The notes: a model not told the origin generated them from the sequence alone. A stretch of 64,000 bases of DNA from Aurantibacter aestuarii (GCF_003008425.1 NZ_PXOQ01000006.1:62001-126000), one strand, 5' to 3'; shown: positions 18,250 through 28,731, counted from the stretch's first letter. Program-made: numbers and translations.

Positions 18250-19500
18250 TTAATTTGTAATATTTACCGAGCTGGTTTCTCCAAAACCTATTAAGCGATC
18301 ATATCGGGCTCCTAAATCTCTGTAATAAACTAAAACTTTATAGCTATTCTCTGTTTGCCAGAAATTTCCACAAACAAAATTTTCATCGACTTTTTTGGTT
18401 TTATCATCTACAACAACATACTTGTAATTATAAAAACCTTGTTTTAAAAGTACAGGTGTAGAATAAATTAATTCATTTTTATAATAGTTCATTTTAGTTT
18501 CGTCTGTAATTTGATAATTATTAAAGTTGCCATAAACGTGTAAGGATTTTCCTTTAGGGAGTTGCTCCATAGCTAAAGAGAAATGTACAAACACATAATC
18601 GGCTTCTATATTGATATTGTCCACATCTATAGCGGTTATCAAAAAATTACCGTTAATATCTGGGTTATAGGTGTAACGTTGATTTTTTCTAGGAATATTT
18701 GTGAATAAAATATTTTCATATATATCATTCAATTCCACAAATTGAACACCGTTAATAGCGACCCTAACATCTTTATTTTCAAAATAGAAAAATTCATTTC
18801 CTGCATCAAAACTTGTTTCTTTTATATATCTATAAGTTAATTCGTTACCTAAAATATATTGTGGTTTTATTCCAGAAATAGCGGTGTTCAAATTATTGTT
18901 TTGCACAATTAATGTTTTAACCGTTTGGGTTGGATTATTAAGCTGAATATTAATTGGGTTAATTACAATATCTACCGTTTGTTTAGTATCTATCTTACTT
19001 ACGTCTCGAGATCTTTTTATTTGAAGCCCTACGTTTGCACCATTCTCATGAATCATAAATTTTCTGGAAAATACAACAGTGTCTTCATCATTATAAATAA
19101 AAATCATATAATTCCCTGACTTTGTTAATCCCTGTGTGTACTGGTTTGGAATTTGAAGCTTGTAATGCGAATAAATCTGATAGGTATTTAATGAATTTTC
19201 ATAATTTCGAATTCTCTGTTTGTCAAAACCATTTAAAAATTCTGCTTTAGCTAAAACCGAAGGTGTCCAGTCGTAATTGTAATGTTCAATTCGGTAATAA
19301 TAATCTTCTTCATTACCATTTAATGCATCAAATTCTAAAACCACAAAATCTCCTAAACTTAAAACAGGAAGCTGGCTTTCTGGAGTATTACCTTTAAAGG
19401 TTATGGTCTTAATATAATTTGGAGCTTGAACTTCTTCAACCTGACTAAAAACCGTGGTACCGAAAAGAAATAAAACTAAAAAGGTTATTTGTTTAAACAT
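18250..19500 (-). CDS. Type IX secretion system plug protein (DUF5103)
   Basis: The 416-residue protein has a signal peptide (MFKQITFLVLFLFGTTVFSQ) and then two beta-rich domains of the DUF5103 type. The first contains FVVLEFDALNGNEEDYYYRIEHYN, the second the C-terminal FNNYQITDETKMNY and GFYNYKYVVVD stretches. In Flavobacterium johnsoniae a protein of this family plugs the periplasmic side of the SprA translocon in the type IX secretion system. The family call is from sequence. The plug role is from that work. The gene is divergent from nqrA. The M43 protease at 25886 is a T9SS cargo in the same window. Confidence 0.85.
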   Translation of the reverse strand: MFKQITFLVLFLFGTTVFSQVEEVQAPNYIKTITFKGNTPESQLPVLSLGDFVVLEFDALNGNEEDYYYRIEHYNYDWTPSVLAKAEFLNGFDKQRIRNYENSLNTYQIYSHYKLQIPNQYTQGLTKSGNYMIFIYNDEDTVVFSRKFMIHENGANVGLQIKRSRDVSKIDTKQTVDIVINPINIQLNNPTQTVKTLIVQNNNLNTAISGIKPQYILGNELTYRYIKETSFDAGNEFFYFENKDVRVAINGVQFVELNDIYENILFTNIPRKNQRYTYNPDINGNFLITAIDVDNINIEADYVFVHFSLAMEQLPKGKSLHVYGNFNNYQITDETKMNYYKNELIYSTPVLLKQGFYNYKYVVVDDKTKKVDENFVCGNFWQTENSYKVLVYYRDLGARYDRLIGFGETSSVNITN

Positions 19501-19690
19501 TTTTTTAATAGATATGTGTTTAGAAAAGTAAAGATAAACAAAATTTGTGCCTTAGTATATTTCTTTATTTAGATTAATTATAAATAAAGGAGATACCTAT
19601 TTGTAATACTAATTTTTAGCGATTTAGTTCGTAAATTCGCACGGATTTTTATAATCAAATTCAGTATAACCATTAATACTAAAATTTCAT

Positions 19691-21043
19691 ATGTCAAAGG
19701 ACATTAAAATTTCTAAAGGACTGGATATAAAGCTTGTAGGGCAAGCAGAACTAACTACAGAAACTGCTATTTTAAGCAATTTTTATGTTGTTCGCCCTGA
19801 AGATTTTCATCTGGTTACACCAAAGCTTGTCGCTAAAGTTGGTGAAAAAGTTAAAGCTGGTTCAACCTTATTTTTCGATAAAGCAAACGAATCAATCAAA
19901 TTTGCATCGCCGGTTTCAGGAGAAGTTGTAGAAATTATACGTGGTGAAAAGCGTAAGGTTTTGGCAATCAAAATTCAAGCTGACAAAACTCAAGAATTTC
20001 ATGATTTTGGAAAGTTAGAAGCTTCAGCAAATGCAGAAGCTATCAAAACTCGTTTATTGGAATCTGGTGCTTGGGCTTTTGTTAAACAACGTCCTTACGA
20101 CGTAATTGCTAAGCCAAGTTCAGAGCCAAAATCAATTTTTGTATCGGCTTACGCAAGTGCACCTTTAGCAGCAGATTTAGATTATACTTTAGCAGGTAAA
20201 GAAGCAGAGCTTCAGGCAGCTGTTTCTGCTCTTGCAAAATTAACTGCAGGTAAAGTACATGTAAGTGTAGGGAAAAAATCTAATTCTCCATTCGCTAACT
20301 TAAGCGATATCACTTTACACAAAGTTTCTGGCCCGCATCCTTCAGGAAATGTAGGTACTCAAATAAATAAATTAGATCCTATCAATAAAGGAGAAGTTGT
20401 TTGGACAGTTTCGCCTCAGGATTTAGTAATTATTGGAGAGTTATTACTAACTGGTAAGTTTAATGCAGAGCGTATCATTGCTTTTGCAGGTTCATCAGTT
20501 AAAAAACCTCGTTATTTTAAAACTAAAATCGGTGCTGAGGTGTCTACAATGGTTTATGATAATGGAGTGGAACAGGATGGGAATGACCGTATTATTTCTG
20601 GTAATGTATTGTCTGGAAAACAAGTAAAACCTGATGGGAATTTAGATTACTACAGTAATGTGATTACCGTAATTCCAGAAGGTGATGATTACGAATTTTT
20701 CGGATGGAATAAGCCAATTTTTAATAAAGTGTCAACCTCTAGAGCTTTAACCTTTTCTTGGTTAATGCCTAATAAAAAATTCGACCTAAACACTAATACA
20801 AATGGAGAGCACCGTGCATTTGTTACCACAGGTAGCTATGAAGAAGTGTTTCCGTTAGATATTTTTCCTTTACAAATCTTAAAAGCTTGTAAATATCAGG
20901 ATTTAGATGAAATGGAAGCTTTAGGAATGTACGAAGTTGCGCCGGAAGATTTTGCTCTAACAGAATTTATTTGTGTGTCTAAACAGCCACATCAAAAAAT
21001 CATTAGAGAAGGTTTAGATTTAATGTATAAAGAAATAGGATAG
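19691..21043 (+). CDS. nqrA: Na+-translocating NADH:quinone reductase subunit A
   Basis: The 450-residue protein is the first gene of a complete six-gene nqrABCDEF operon. NqrA is the peripheral cytoplasmic subunit, with a biotinyl-lipoyl-like N-terminal domain (here about residues 30-95, containing KVGEKVKAGSTLFFDK) and an SLBB-like middle part. Length agrees with the family (about 445). It binds quinone or inhibitors and contacts NqrB. Two bases separate it from nqrB, so translational coupling is likely. The upstream region is shared with the divergent T9SS plug gene. Confidence 0.95.
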   Translation: MSKDIKISKGLDIKLVGQAELTTETAILSNFYVVRPEDFHLVTPKLVAKVGEKVKAGSTLFFDKANESIKFASPVSGEVVEIIRGEKRKVLAIKIQADKTQEFHDFGKLEASANAEAIKTRLLESGAWAFVKQRPYDVIAKPSSEPKSIFVSAYASAPLAADLDYTLAGKEAELQAAVSALAKLTAGKVHVSVGKKSNSPFANLSDITLHKVSGPHPSGNVGTQINKLDPINKGEVVWTVSPQDLVIIGELLLTGKFNAERIIAFAGSSVKKPRYFKTKIGAEVSTMVYDNGVEQDGNDRIISGNVLSGKQVKPDGNLDYYSNVITVIPEGDDYEFFGWNKPIFNKVSTSRALTFSWLMPNKKFDLNTNTNGEHRAFVTTGSYEEVFPLDIFPLQILKACKYQDLDEMEALGMYEVAPEDFALTEFICVSKQPHQKIIREGLDLMYKEIG

Positions 21044-21045
21044 TT

Positions 21046-22260
21046 ATGGGATTGAAAAGTAATTTACATAATTTAAAATTAAAGTATCAGGGTACAAAAA
21101 TGGCGCCAGCATTTAACGCCATTCATACCTTTTTATACTTGCCAAATGAGACCACTCATGGAGGAACGCACATTAAGGCGGCAGACGATTTAAAGCGTAC
21201 CATGAATATTGTAATTATGGCTTTAGTGCCATGTTTGCTATTTGGTATCTTTAATGCAGGTTACCAGCACTATGCGGCAATTGATGCAGCAAAAGGCATT
21301 GCGACGGAAGCGTCTTTATTTGGAAACTTCTTAACGTGGGATAACTTTGTAATTGGTGCATGGACGGTTTTACCATTAGTTATTGTGTCTTATGGAGTAG
21401 GACTTTTAGTAGAATTTATATTTGCTATTATAAAAGGTCATGAAGTTGAAGAAGGCTACTTAGTAACAGGAATGTTAGTGCCATTAATCGTACCTATTGA
21501 CATTCCATTATGGATGCTTGCTGTTGCGGTAGTATTTGGAGTTGTTATAGGTAAAGAGGTTTTTGGTGGTACAGGAATGAATATTCTTAATCCAGCTCTT
21601 ACTATTCGTGCCTTTTTATTCTTTGCATATCCAACTTGGATGTCGGGAGATAAAGTATGGGTTCATGAAGCAGTAGAGCGTGCAGGAACTGCAGATGCTA
21701 TTTCAGGAGAAACTTTATTAGGAGCTTATGCTCAAAACAGTAGTCTGGCAGGAATAGATTATATGGATATGTTCTTTGGATTTATTCCAGGTTCTGTAGG
21801 AGAAACCTCAAAATTGTTAATTATTCTTGGAGCAGCTATTTTAATATTTACAAAAGTAGGAAGCTGGAGAATTATTTTTAGTACAGTTATAGGTGCTTTA
21901 ATTATGGGACTTATTTTTAATGGAGTTGTTGATGCTGGTTGGATTGGAGAGTCTAGTAAGTTTTATGGACTAATGAGTGTGCCATTCTGGCAACATTTAA
22001 TTATTGGTTCAATACTTTTTGGAGCAGTTTACATGGCAACAGACCCGGTTTCTGCATCGCAAACCAATAAAGGAAAGTGGATTTATGGTTTCTTAATAGG
22101 ATTTATTTCTATCATGATACGTGTATTTAATCCAGCTTACCCAGAAGGTGTATTTTTAGCAATTTTATTAATGAACGTATTCGCTCCAACTATTGATCAC
22201 TATGTGGTTCAAGGTAATGTGAAGAAACGAATGAAACGTTTAAAAGTTAAAACAGCATAA
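21046..22260 (+). CDS. nqrB: Na+-translocating NADH:quinone reductase subunit B
   Basis: The 404-residue integral membrane subunit carries about ten hydrophobic segments and is the main Na+-path subunit with NqrD and NqrE. Thr223 in the sequence ISGETLLGA matches the SG-x-T site where ApbE attaches FMN through phosphoester linkage. Riboflavin is also bound by NqrB in the known enzyme. Start and stop are tightly packed between nqrA and nqrC (2-base gaps). Confidence 0.95.
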   Translation: MGLKSNLHNLKLKYQGTKMAPAFNAIHTFLYLPNETTHGGTHIKAADDLKRTMNIVIMALVPCLLFGIFNAGYQHYAAIDAAKGIATEASLFGNFLTWDNFVIGAWTVLPLVIVSYGVGLLVEFIFAIIKGHEVEEGYLVTGMLVPLIVPIDIPLWMLAVAVVFGVVIGKEVFGGTGMNILNPALTIRAFLFFAYPTWMSGDKVWVHEAVERAGTADAISGETLLGAYAQNSSLAGIDYMDMFFGFIPGSVGETSKLLIILGAAILIFTKVGSWRIIFSTVIGALIMGLIFNGVVDAGWIGESSKFYGLMSVPFWQHLIIGSILFGAVYMATDPVSASQTNKGKWIYGFLIGFISIMIRVFNPAYPEGVFLAILLMNVFAPTIDHYVVQGNVKKRMKRLKVKTA

Positions 22261-22262
22261 TT

Positions 22263-23060
22263 ATGGCAATTAATACAGATAAAAATTCATATACGATCAT
22301 CTTTGCAGTAGCAATGGTAGTCGTTGTTGGTTCTTTATTAGCATTTACAGCATCTTCTCTTAAAGGGACAATTACTGCAAATGAAGAAAAAGAAAAACAA
22401 CAAAATATTCTTTATGCTTTAGGAGTAAATGAGAATGGCGAATCTGATATCGTTTTTGTATCTACCGATAAAGTAGAAGATGTCTTTAAAACAACTATTA
22501 AAGAACAAATTGTACTAGAAGTTAAAGATGGTAAAATTATTAAGGAGCAAAATCGTGAAGAGTATAAAGCTGCTAATAATGGTCAAGAGCCTTATTTAAT
22601 AGATATTAAAAAGCAACAGGCATTAGCTAAGGAAGGTAAGCCTAGAAAATTACCTTTATTTGTTGGAGAACAAGACGGTAAAACTGTTTACGTAGCACCT
22701 ATAAGAGGTAAAGGTTTATGGGATGCTATATGGGGTTTTGTGGCTTTAGATGAAAATATGATTGTTAGAGGTACTTATTTTGATCATAAAGGAGAAACTC
22801 CTGGATTAGGAGCCAACATTAAGCAACGTTATTTTATGGACGATTTTTATGGAGAGCGTTTGTTAACCGAAAATGGTGTATTTAAAGGAATCACTGTAGC
22901 AAAAGGTAATAACGATCCTAAAAATGAAGATAAAGACGACTATGAAGTTGATGCACTTGCGGGAGCAACAATTACAGGAGATGGTGTGTCGGCTATGATA
23001 AAAGCAGATTTAAAATTATATCTGCCTTATTTTGAAAACTTAAAAAACAAAACGAACTAA
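22263..23060 (+). CDS. nqrC: Na+-translocating NADH:quinone reductase subunit C
   Basis: The 265-residue protein has one N-terminal membrane helix (about residues 10-30) and a periplasmic FMN-binding domain. Thr236 in DALAGATITGDGVS is the expected covalent FMN site, in the same D-x-x-[AS]-G-A-T context that ApbE recognises. NqrC passes electrons from the NqrD/E iron centre to the FMN of NqrB. It is 1 base from nqrD. Confidence 0.95.
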   Translation: MAINTDKNSYTIIFAVAMVVVVGSLLAFTASSLKGTITANEEKEKQQNILYALGVNENGESDIVFVSTDKVEDVFKTTIKEQIVLEVKDGKIIKEQNREEYKAANNGQEPYLIDIKKQQALAKEGKPRKLPLFVGEQDGKTVYVAPIRGKGLWDAIWGFVALDENMIVRGTYFDHKGETPGLGANIKQRYFMDDFYGERLLTENGVFKGITVAKGNNDPKNEDKDDYEVDALAGATITGDGVSAMIKADLKLYLPYFENLKNKTN

Positions 23061-23061
23061 C

Positions 23062-23706
23062 ATGGGATTACTTTCAAAAAAAGATGGTGTTCTAATTACA
23101 GACCCATTAACAGATAATAACCCAATTACCATACAGGTATTAGGTATTTGTTCGGCATTAGCTATTACAGCAGAGCTTAAAGCATCTTTAGTAATGGGTA
23201 TTGCAGTACTTTTTGTATTAGGAATTGGTAACGTTGTTATCTCTTTAATGCGTAACATTATTCCTTCAAAAATTAGAATTATTGTACAACTTATCGTTGT
23301 TGCAGCTTTAGTAATTATAGTTGACCAAGTTTTAAAAGCTTTTGCTTACGAGCTAAGTAAAACACTTTCGGTTTTCGTAGGTTTAATTATTACCAACTGT
23401 ATCATTATGGGACGTTTTGAAGCTTTCGCTTTAGGTAACGGACCTTGGAGATCTTTTCTGGATGGTATTGGTAATGCTTTAGGGTATGCAATCATCTTAG
23501 TTATTGTTGGATTCTTTAGAGAATTATTGGGTTCTGGTACATTATTCGGAATTCCAGTTTTAGGAGATCCAATTGAAAAAACAGGTGTATACAGTATTGG
23601 TTACGAGAATAACGGATTTATGTTAATGCCACCTATGGCCTTAATTATTGTAGGTCTAATTATTTGGGTACAACGTAGTAGAAATAAAGCTTTAATTGAA
23701 GACTAA
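23062..23706 (+). CDS. nqrD: Na+-translocating NADH:quinone reductase subunit D
   Basis: The 214-residue membrane protein has six hydrophobic helices. It includes the VGLIITNCIIMGRFEAFA segment, with the Cys near a membrane centre that together with NqrE holds an iron cofactor between inward and outward halves. NqrD is homologous to NqrE and to RnfE. Length is normal. It lies 33 bp before nqrE. Confidence 0.95.
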   Translation: MGLLSKKDGVLITDPLTDNNPITIQVLGICSALAITAELKASLVMGIAVLFVLGIGNVVISLMRNIIPSKIRIIVQLIVVAALVIIVDQVLKAFAYELSKTLSVFVGLIITNCIIMGRFEAFALGNGPWRSFLDGIGNALGYAIILVIVGFFRELLGSGTLFGIPVLGDPIEKTGVYSIGYENNGFMLMPPMALIIVGLIIWVQRSRNKALIED

Positions 23707-23739
23707 TACGTCTTTTTAAGAAATTTAAAATAAATAACA

Positions 23740-24459
23740 ATGATAGAGCACATCGAATTATTTTTTAAGTCAATTTTTATTGACAATATGGTGTTTGCGG
23801 TTTTCTTAGGTATGTGTTCATACTTAGCCGTATCTAAAAAAGTAGCTACTGCGGTAGGTTTAGGAGCAGCTGTAATTTTTGTATTAGCTATTACAGTTCC
23901 TATTAACTGGTTATTAGATCAATATTTATTACAGCCTGGAGCCTTAAAATGGTTAGGCGAAGAATATGCAACTTACGACTTAAGCTTTCTTTCATTCATC
24001 ATGTTCATTGCAACCATTGCAACCATGGTACAGTTAGTAGAGATTGTAGTTGAAAAATTTTCACCTTCATTATACAACTCATTAGGTATTTTTCTTCCAT
24101 TAATTGCAGTAAACTGTGCTATTTTAGGAGGATCTTTATTTATGCAGTCTAGAGAAATTGAAACCTTAAGTTTGGCTTTCAATTATGGTATTTCTTCAGG
24201 AATTGGTTGGTTTTTAGCAATTCTTGCTATTGCAGCTATTCGTGAGAAAATTAGATATAGTAATGTGCCAGCACCTTTAAGAGGTTTAGGGATTACATTC
24301 ATCATTACCGGGTTAATGGGTATTGGATTCTTAAGTTTTGGAGGAATGTTAACAGGCGGTGAAGAAGAAAATGCTGAAACAAAAGAACAAGCTGCTGAAG
24401 TTAAAATGATTTCAGAAGAAGATAAAGAATTAGCTAATAACACTAAAACAATAAAGTAG
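23740..24459 (+). CDS. nqrE: Na+-translocating NADH:quinone reductase subunit E
   Basis: The 239-residue membrane protein has six helices and the conserved PLIAVNCAILGGSLF segment, whose Cys is paired with the one in NqrD. The usual family length is near 200; here a charged C-terminal tail of about 35 residues (GGEEENAETKEQAAEVK and on) extends it. The tail is soluble-looking and of unknown use. It lies 1 base before nqrF. Confidence 0.95.
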   Translation: MIEHIELFFKSIFIDNMVFAVFLGMCSYLAVSKKVATAVGLGAAVIFVLAITVPINWLLDQYLLQPGALKWLGEEYATYDLSFLSFIMFIATIATMVQLVEIVVEKFSPSLYNSLGIFLPLIAVNCAILGGSLFMQSREIETLSLAFNYGISSGIGWFLAILAIAAIREKIRYSNVPAPLRGLGITFIITGLMGIGFLSFGGMLTGGEEENAETKEQAAEVKMISEEDKELANNTKTIK

Positions 24460-24460
24460 T

Positions 24461-25765
24461 ATGATTTTAGCAGGAACATTTGGAACAGTCGCAACAACTG
24501 TTGTCGCGTTTTTAATAATATTATTAGTGTTGGTATCACTATTACTATTTGTAAAACAAAAATTATCACCATCAGGTCCCGTAAAGATTTTAATTAATGG
24601 TGAAAGAGAGATTGAAGTTGCTTCAGGAAGCACTTTACTATCTACTTTAGGAAGTAACAAAATATTTTTACCATCTGCTTGTGGTGGTGGTGGTACATGT
24701 ATTCAATGTGAATGTCATGTATTATCTGGTGGAGGAGAAGCTCTACCAACTGAAACACCTCACTTTTCAAGAAAAGAATTAGCTCATGGAGCTCGTTTAT
24801 CTTGTCAGGTAAAAGTAAAGCAGGATATGGAAATTACAATTCCAGAAGAGGTATTTGGAATTAAGAAATGGGAAGCAACTGTAGTACGTAATTATAATGT
24901 AGCTTCTTTTATTAAAGAGTTTGTAGTTGAAATCCCTGAGGATATGGGCTACAAAGCTGGAGGATATATTCAAATTGAAATTCCTGAATGTACAGTTAAT
25001 TTCAAGGATATGGATATTACTGCTCACCCAGAAGAGCATGATACACCGGATAAATTTCAAGCTGAGTGGGATAAGTTTAACTTATGGCCTTTAGTAATGA
25101 AAAACACCGAAACTGTGGAAAGAGCTTATTCTATGGCTTCTTACCCTGCAGAAGGGCGTGAGATTATGCTAAATGTTCGTATTGCTACGCCACCATGGGA
25201 TCGTAACAAAAACGGATGGATGGATGTTAACCCAGGGGTTGCTTCATCTTATATTTTCAACTTAAAGAAAGGAGATAAATGTGTTATCTCTGGACCTTAT
25301 GGAGAGTTTTTTATTAACGAATCTGAAGCAGAAATGCTTTATGTTGGTGGAGGAGCTGGTATGGCACCAATGCGTTCTCACTTATATCACTTATTCAAAA
25401 CATTGCGTACTGGTCGTAAAGTTACGTATTGGTATGGAGGACGTTCTAAAAGAGAGTTATTCTATTTAGATCACTTTAAGCAGTTAGAAAACGAATTCCC
25501 TAACTTTAAATTTTATTTAGCTTTATCTGAACCAATGGAGGAAGATAATTGGAAAGTTAAAGAGAATATTGATGCACCAGGTGACGGTTTTGTAGGATTT
25601 ATTCATAATTGTGTAATAGACAATTATTTAAATCACCACGAAACGCCAGAAGATATTGAACTTTATTTCTGTGGACCACCTTTAATGAACAAGGCTGTTC
25701 AAAAAATGGGAGAAGATTTTGGTATTCCAGATGAGAACATCAGATTTGATGACTTTGGAGGCTAA
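24461..25765 (+). CDS. nqrF: Na+-translocating NADH:quinone reductase subunit F
   Basis: The 434-residue subunit takes electrons from NADH. One N-terminal membrane helix (about 8-30) is followed by a 2Fe-2S ferredoxin domain with Cys74, Cys80, Cys83 and Cys115. Next come the FAD-binding domain with RAYSMASYP and the NADH-binding domain with YVGGGAGMAPMRSH. The cysteine spacing equals that of the Vibrio enzyme. It is the last gene of the operon and is followed by a strong terminator. NqrM, the small assembly protein that follows nqrF in proteobacteria, is absent. Confidence 0.96.
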   Translation: MILAGTFGTVATTVVAFLIILLVLVSLLLFVKQKLSPSGPVKILINGEREIEVASGSTLLSTLGSNKIFLPSACGGGGTCIQCECHVLSGGGEALPTETPHFSRKELAHGARLSCQVKVKQDMEITIPEEVFGIKKWEATVVRNYNVASFIKEFVVEIPEDMGYKAGGYIQIEIPECTVNFKDMDITAHPEEHDTPDKFQAEWDKFNLWPLVMKNTETVERAYSMASYPAEGREIMLNVRIATPPWDRNKNGWMDVNPGVASSYIFNLKKGDKCVISGPYGEFFINESEAEMLYVGGGAGMAPMRSHLYHLFKTLRTGRKVTYWYGGRSKRELFYLDHFKQLENEFPNFKFYLALSEPMEEDNWKVKENIDAPGDGFVGFIHNCVIDNYLNHHETPEDIELYFCGPPLMNKAVQKMGEDFGIPDENIRFDDFGG

Positions 25766-25781
25766 TTTTTAAGAATATGAT

Positions 25782-25816
25782 AAAAAAACCGCAAAAACCA
25801 TTTTGCGGTTTTTTTT
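25782..25816 (+). terminator. Rho-independent terminator of the nqr operon
   Basis: Stem AACCGCAAAA with TTTTGCGGTT and loop ACCA is extended by A-T pairs and followed by a T tract. Confidence 0.93.
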
Positions 25817-25885
25817 ATGTTAAATATTTACATATATTTAGCAATTAGTAATTTTAACAAAATTTTAATTTATAAAACGTTCATT

Positions 25886-28675
25886 ATGAGAAAAACTACT
25901 CTATTGAGTTTATTATTTTTATTGTCTGTTTCATTTTCAGCTTCAATTGCACAAAATTCTAGCTTTAAAAGTACACAAGACTTAAAAAATAATAAACCAG
26001 TGCAATCTAAGGTTAATCAAATACCTGGTATAGGAGTTGCATTAAATCAAGAAAATCAGAATTTCTACAATCAAACAGGTGTTGTTAAATGTATTACAGA
26101 CGAAATAAATGCACAGCACACATCTCCTGAAGCAAGACAACGTTTTGAAGATTGGTTAGCTCCATTAGTTCAAGAGTATAAACAAAATATCGCTCAGCAA
26201 AAAGCTACAGGAAATTTTGTTCAAGCCACTTATAATATTCCAATTATATTTCATGTTGTTTCAGGTTCAGCAAGTGATGCAGCCAACCTTAGTCAGGCTC
26301 AAATAAATGCACAAATTGACCAGTTAAATATTGATTTTGCAAATTTAGCAGGTGCTGATGGTGGTTTCTGGGATGGTCGTGATGCAGATTCAGATATCCA
26401 ATTTGTGCCTGCAGCTGTGGACCCATCTGGAAGCCCTTTAGCAGAGCCAGGAATTAATCGAGTGTTTGGTTATCCAGGTACTTTAGGGCAAGCAGATTTT
26501 GAAAACAACATTAAACCAGCTACTCAATGGGATAGAACTATGTATGCAAATATTTGGACTGGAAACCTAAGTGGTGGTTTATTAGGATATGCACAATTTC
26601 CTGATAATTCTACATTACCAGGGATGCCAGCAGGTTCTGGTGGAGCTGTTAATACAGATGGTGTTGTTTGTTTATTTAGTTCTATAGGTTCTACTGCAAT
26701 GCCTTACCCAGGAGGAGCACCATATAATCAAGGTCGTACTTTAACACATGAAATTGGACACTGGATTGGTTTACGCCATATTTGGGGTGATGGTGGTTGC
26801 GGAGCAGACGATTTTTGCGCAGATACTCCCAATGCAGGTGGTTCAAACTTTGGTTGTCCAACTGTAGATTCTTGTACAACTGATGCAGACAGAGATATGG
26901 TTGAAAACTATATGGATTATACAGACGATTCTTGTATGGACATATTTACCACAGACCAAGTAGCTAGAATGATTGTAGTTTTACAAAATTCTCCAGGAAG
27001 AACAGAATTACCAAATTCAACAACTGGTGATTCTGGTCCTGTAATTTCTTTTGCTTCATCTTTAACTAATGTGATTGAAGGTTCTGACTGTTCTTTTACA
27101 GATTTTACAATTGATTTAAATATTGGTGATGCCCCTTCAAATAACGCTACTGTTAACTTATCAGTAACTGGAGGAACGGCAACTAATTTAGAAGATTTTG
27201 AGCTTTTAACTCCTACAGTAAATTTTGCAGCTGGATCGACAGCTCCTCAAACAGTGACTTTGAGAATTTTTAATGATAGTTTTGGAGAAGGTAACGAAAA
27301 TGCAACAATTGAGTTTACTGTGAATGCTAATGGAGGTGATGCTACTGCAGGAAACTCAGTATTTACATTAACAATTGAAGATGATGATGTTGATCCTTTA
27401 TTTGGAGGTGCTCCGGTTACAATTGCTTCTGATGATTTTGAATCTGGTTTTGGTAATTGGACTGTAACAGGTGCTCCTTCAGCAACTAATTTTGCTTTAG
27501 CGACAAATGCAACTATTGCCGATGCAGGATTCTTTAATACAGATGAGTCAAATACGACAACTTATGCATATGTTAATGATGATGATTGTAACTGTGATAT
27601 GTCTAATGAAAGAATGGCTTATAATAATTCAATTGATTTAGCAGGAATATCAAATGCAAGTATCAGTTTAGATTACGCATTTAGTGATACCTATGGTGGG
27701 ATTGCTTCTGTACAACTATCTACAGATGGTGGTGCGACTTGGCCAAATGCTGCAATTTTAGCAAATACTGGGACAGGAGATGAGTCTAACATTCCATTTG
27801 CAACTGTTAATATTGATTTAAGTGCTTTTGCAGGTCAAGTAGTAAATTTATCAGTACATTATAATGATGAAGCTGGCTGGGCAGGTGGTTTAGTAGTGGA
27901 TAACTTTGAAGTTTCTGCTCCAGGACCTGCCGATATTCAAACTGCAGTAAATGCAGGAACTTCAGAAGACCAAATAAATTTAATTGGCTCAGGAGAGGCT
28001 TATGGATTAGATACTATTTCAGATAATGCAATTTTAAATGTTAATGTATTAGATGGCTTTAGTTACGATTGTACTACGGTTGCAGTATCAAGAGCAGGTA
28101 CTTCAGCTCAACCATTTAATGGTAGTATAGCACCAGCGTTAGTAACAGATAAAGCTTATACAATTACACCTAGTGCGGATTCAGCTGTAGGCTCTACACA
28201 AATTTCTTTCTACTTCTCAGAAGCAGAATTAGCAGGTTGGGAAGCAGCTACAGGAGATTCTAGAGCTAACCTTCAAATAGGTAAAGATAATGGTGCTTCT
28301 TTAGAAACCGTATCGGCTACTATTACAGCTTTTGGTTCTGATTGGAAAGTAACAGGTAACTTTGCATCTGGTTTAAATGGAACTTATTATTTCGGTAATA
28401 TGGCTTTCTTAAGTACAGAAGATTTTACTTTCGATAGTTTTGTAATGTATCCAAACCCATCAAATGGTTCTTTAACTATTGGTTTTAATACATCTAACGA
28501 CGTAAATGTTAATTTATATGATATTAGAGGTCGTTCAGTTTTAAATAAGAATTTTAATGCTTCTGGTTCTAAGTTTAACCAAACACTTAATTTAGCATCT
28601 TTAGCTACTGGTGTTTATGTGGTTAAAATTAACAGTGGTTCAAATACCATGTTTAGAAAACTTATAGTTAACTAA
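25886..28675 (+). CDS. T9SS-exported M43 family zinc metalloprotease
   Basis: The start is at 25886, where MRKTTLLSLLFLLSVSFSAS gives a signal peptide. An earlier in-frame ATG at 25817 lies inside the nqr terminator and would hide it. The 929-residue protein has a propeptide, then an M43 (pappalysin/cytophagalysin) domain with HEIGH at 288-292, third His 298, and Met-turn NYMDYTDDSCMD. A Calx-beta-like repeat follows (GNENATIEFTV), then a beta-sandwich of the FESGFGNW type, and a C-terminal type A sorting domain (MYPNPSNGSLTI to the end). It should be secreted or surface-attached through T9SS and degrade protein or peptide. It has its own terminator. Confidence 0.93.
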   Translation: MRKTTLLSLLFLLSVSFSASIAQNSSFKSTQDLKNNKPVQSKVNQIPGIGVALNQENQNFYNQTGVVKCITDEINAQHTSPEARQRFEDWLAPLVQEYKQNIAQQKATGNFVQATYNIPIIFHVVSGSASDAANLSQAQINAQIDQLNIDFANLAGADGGFWDGRDADSDIQFVPAAVDPSGSPLAEPGINRVFGYPGTLGQADFENNIKPATQWDRTMYANIWTGNLSGGLLGYAQFPDNSTLPGMPAGSGGAVNTDGVVCLFSSIGSTAMPYPGGAPYNQGRTLTHEIGHWIGLRHIWGDGGCGADDFCADTPNAGGSNFGCPTVDSCTTDADRDMVENYMDYTDDSCMDIFTTDQVARMIVVLQNSPGRTELPNSTTGDSGPVISFASSLTNVIEGSDCSFTDFTIDLNIGDAPSNNATVNLSVTGGTATNLEDFELLTPTVNFAAGSTAPQTVTLRIFNDSFGEGNENATIEFTVNANGGDATAGNSVFTLTIEDDDVDPLFGGAPVTIASDDFESGFGNWTVTGAPSATNFALATNATIADAGFFNTDESNTTTYAYVNDDDCNCDMSNERMAYNNSIDLAGISNASISLDYAFSDTYGGIASVQLSTDGGATWPNAAILANTGTGDESNIPFATVNIDLSAFAGQVVNLSVHYNDEAGWAGGLVVDNFEVSAPGPADIQTAVNAGTSEDQINLIGSGEAYGLDTISDNAILNVNVLDGFSYDCTTVAVSRAGTSAQPFNGSIAPALVTDKAYTITPSADSAVGSTQISFYFSEAELAGWEAATGDSRANLQIGKDNGASLETVSATITAFGSDWKVTGNFASGLNGTYYFGNMAFLSTEDFTFDSFVMYPNPSNGSLTIGFNTSNDVNVNLYDIRGRSVLNKNFNASGSKFNQTLNLASLATGVYVVKINSGSNTMFRKLIVN

Positions 28676-28698
28676 GTTTTTTAAGTCCTTATAAAGTT

Positions 28699-28731
28699 AA
28701 AGCCCAACACTTATGTGTTGGGCTTTTTTTT
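28699..28731 (+). terminator. Rho-independent terminator after the M43 protease gene
   Basis: A perfect 11-bp stem (28700-28710 with 28715-28725) has loop TTAT and is followed by a T run. Confidence 0.93.

Noticed and set aside
25817-25885. Upstream start for the M43 protease
   Set aside because: It begins inside the nqr terminator and would place a non-signal stretch before a clear signal peptide at 25886.
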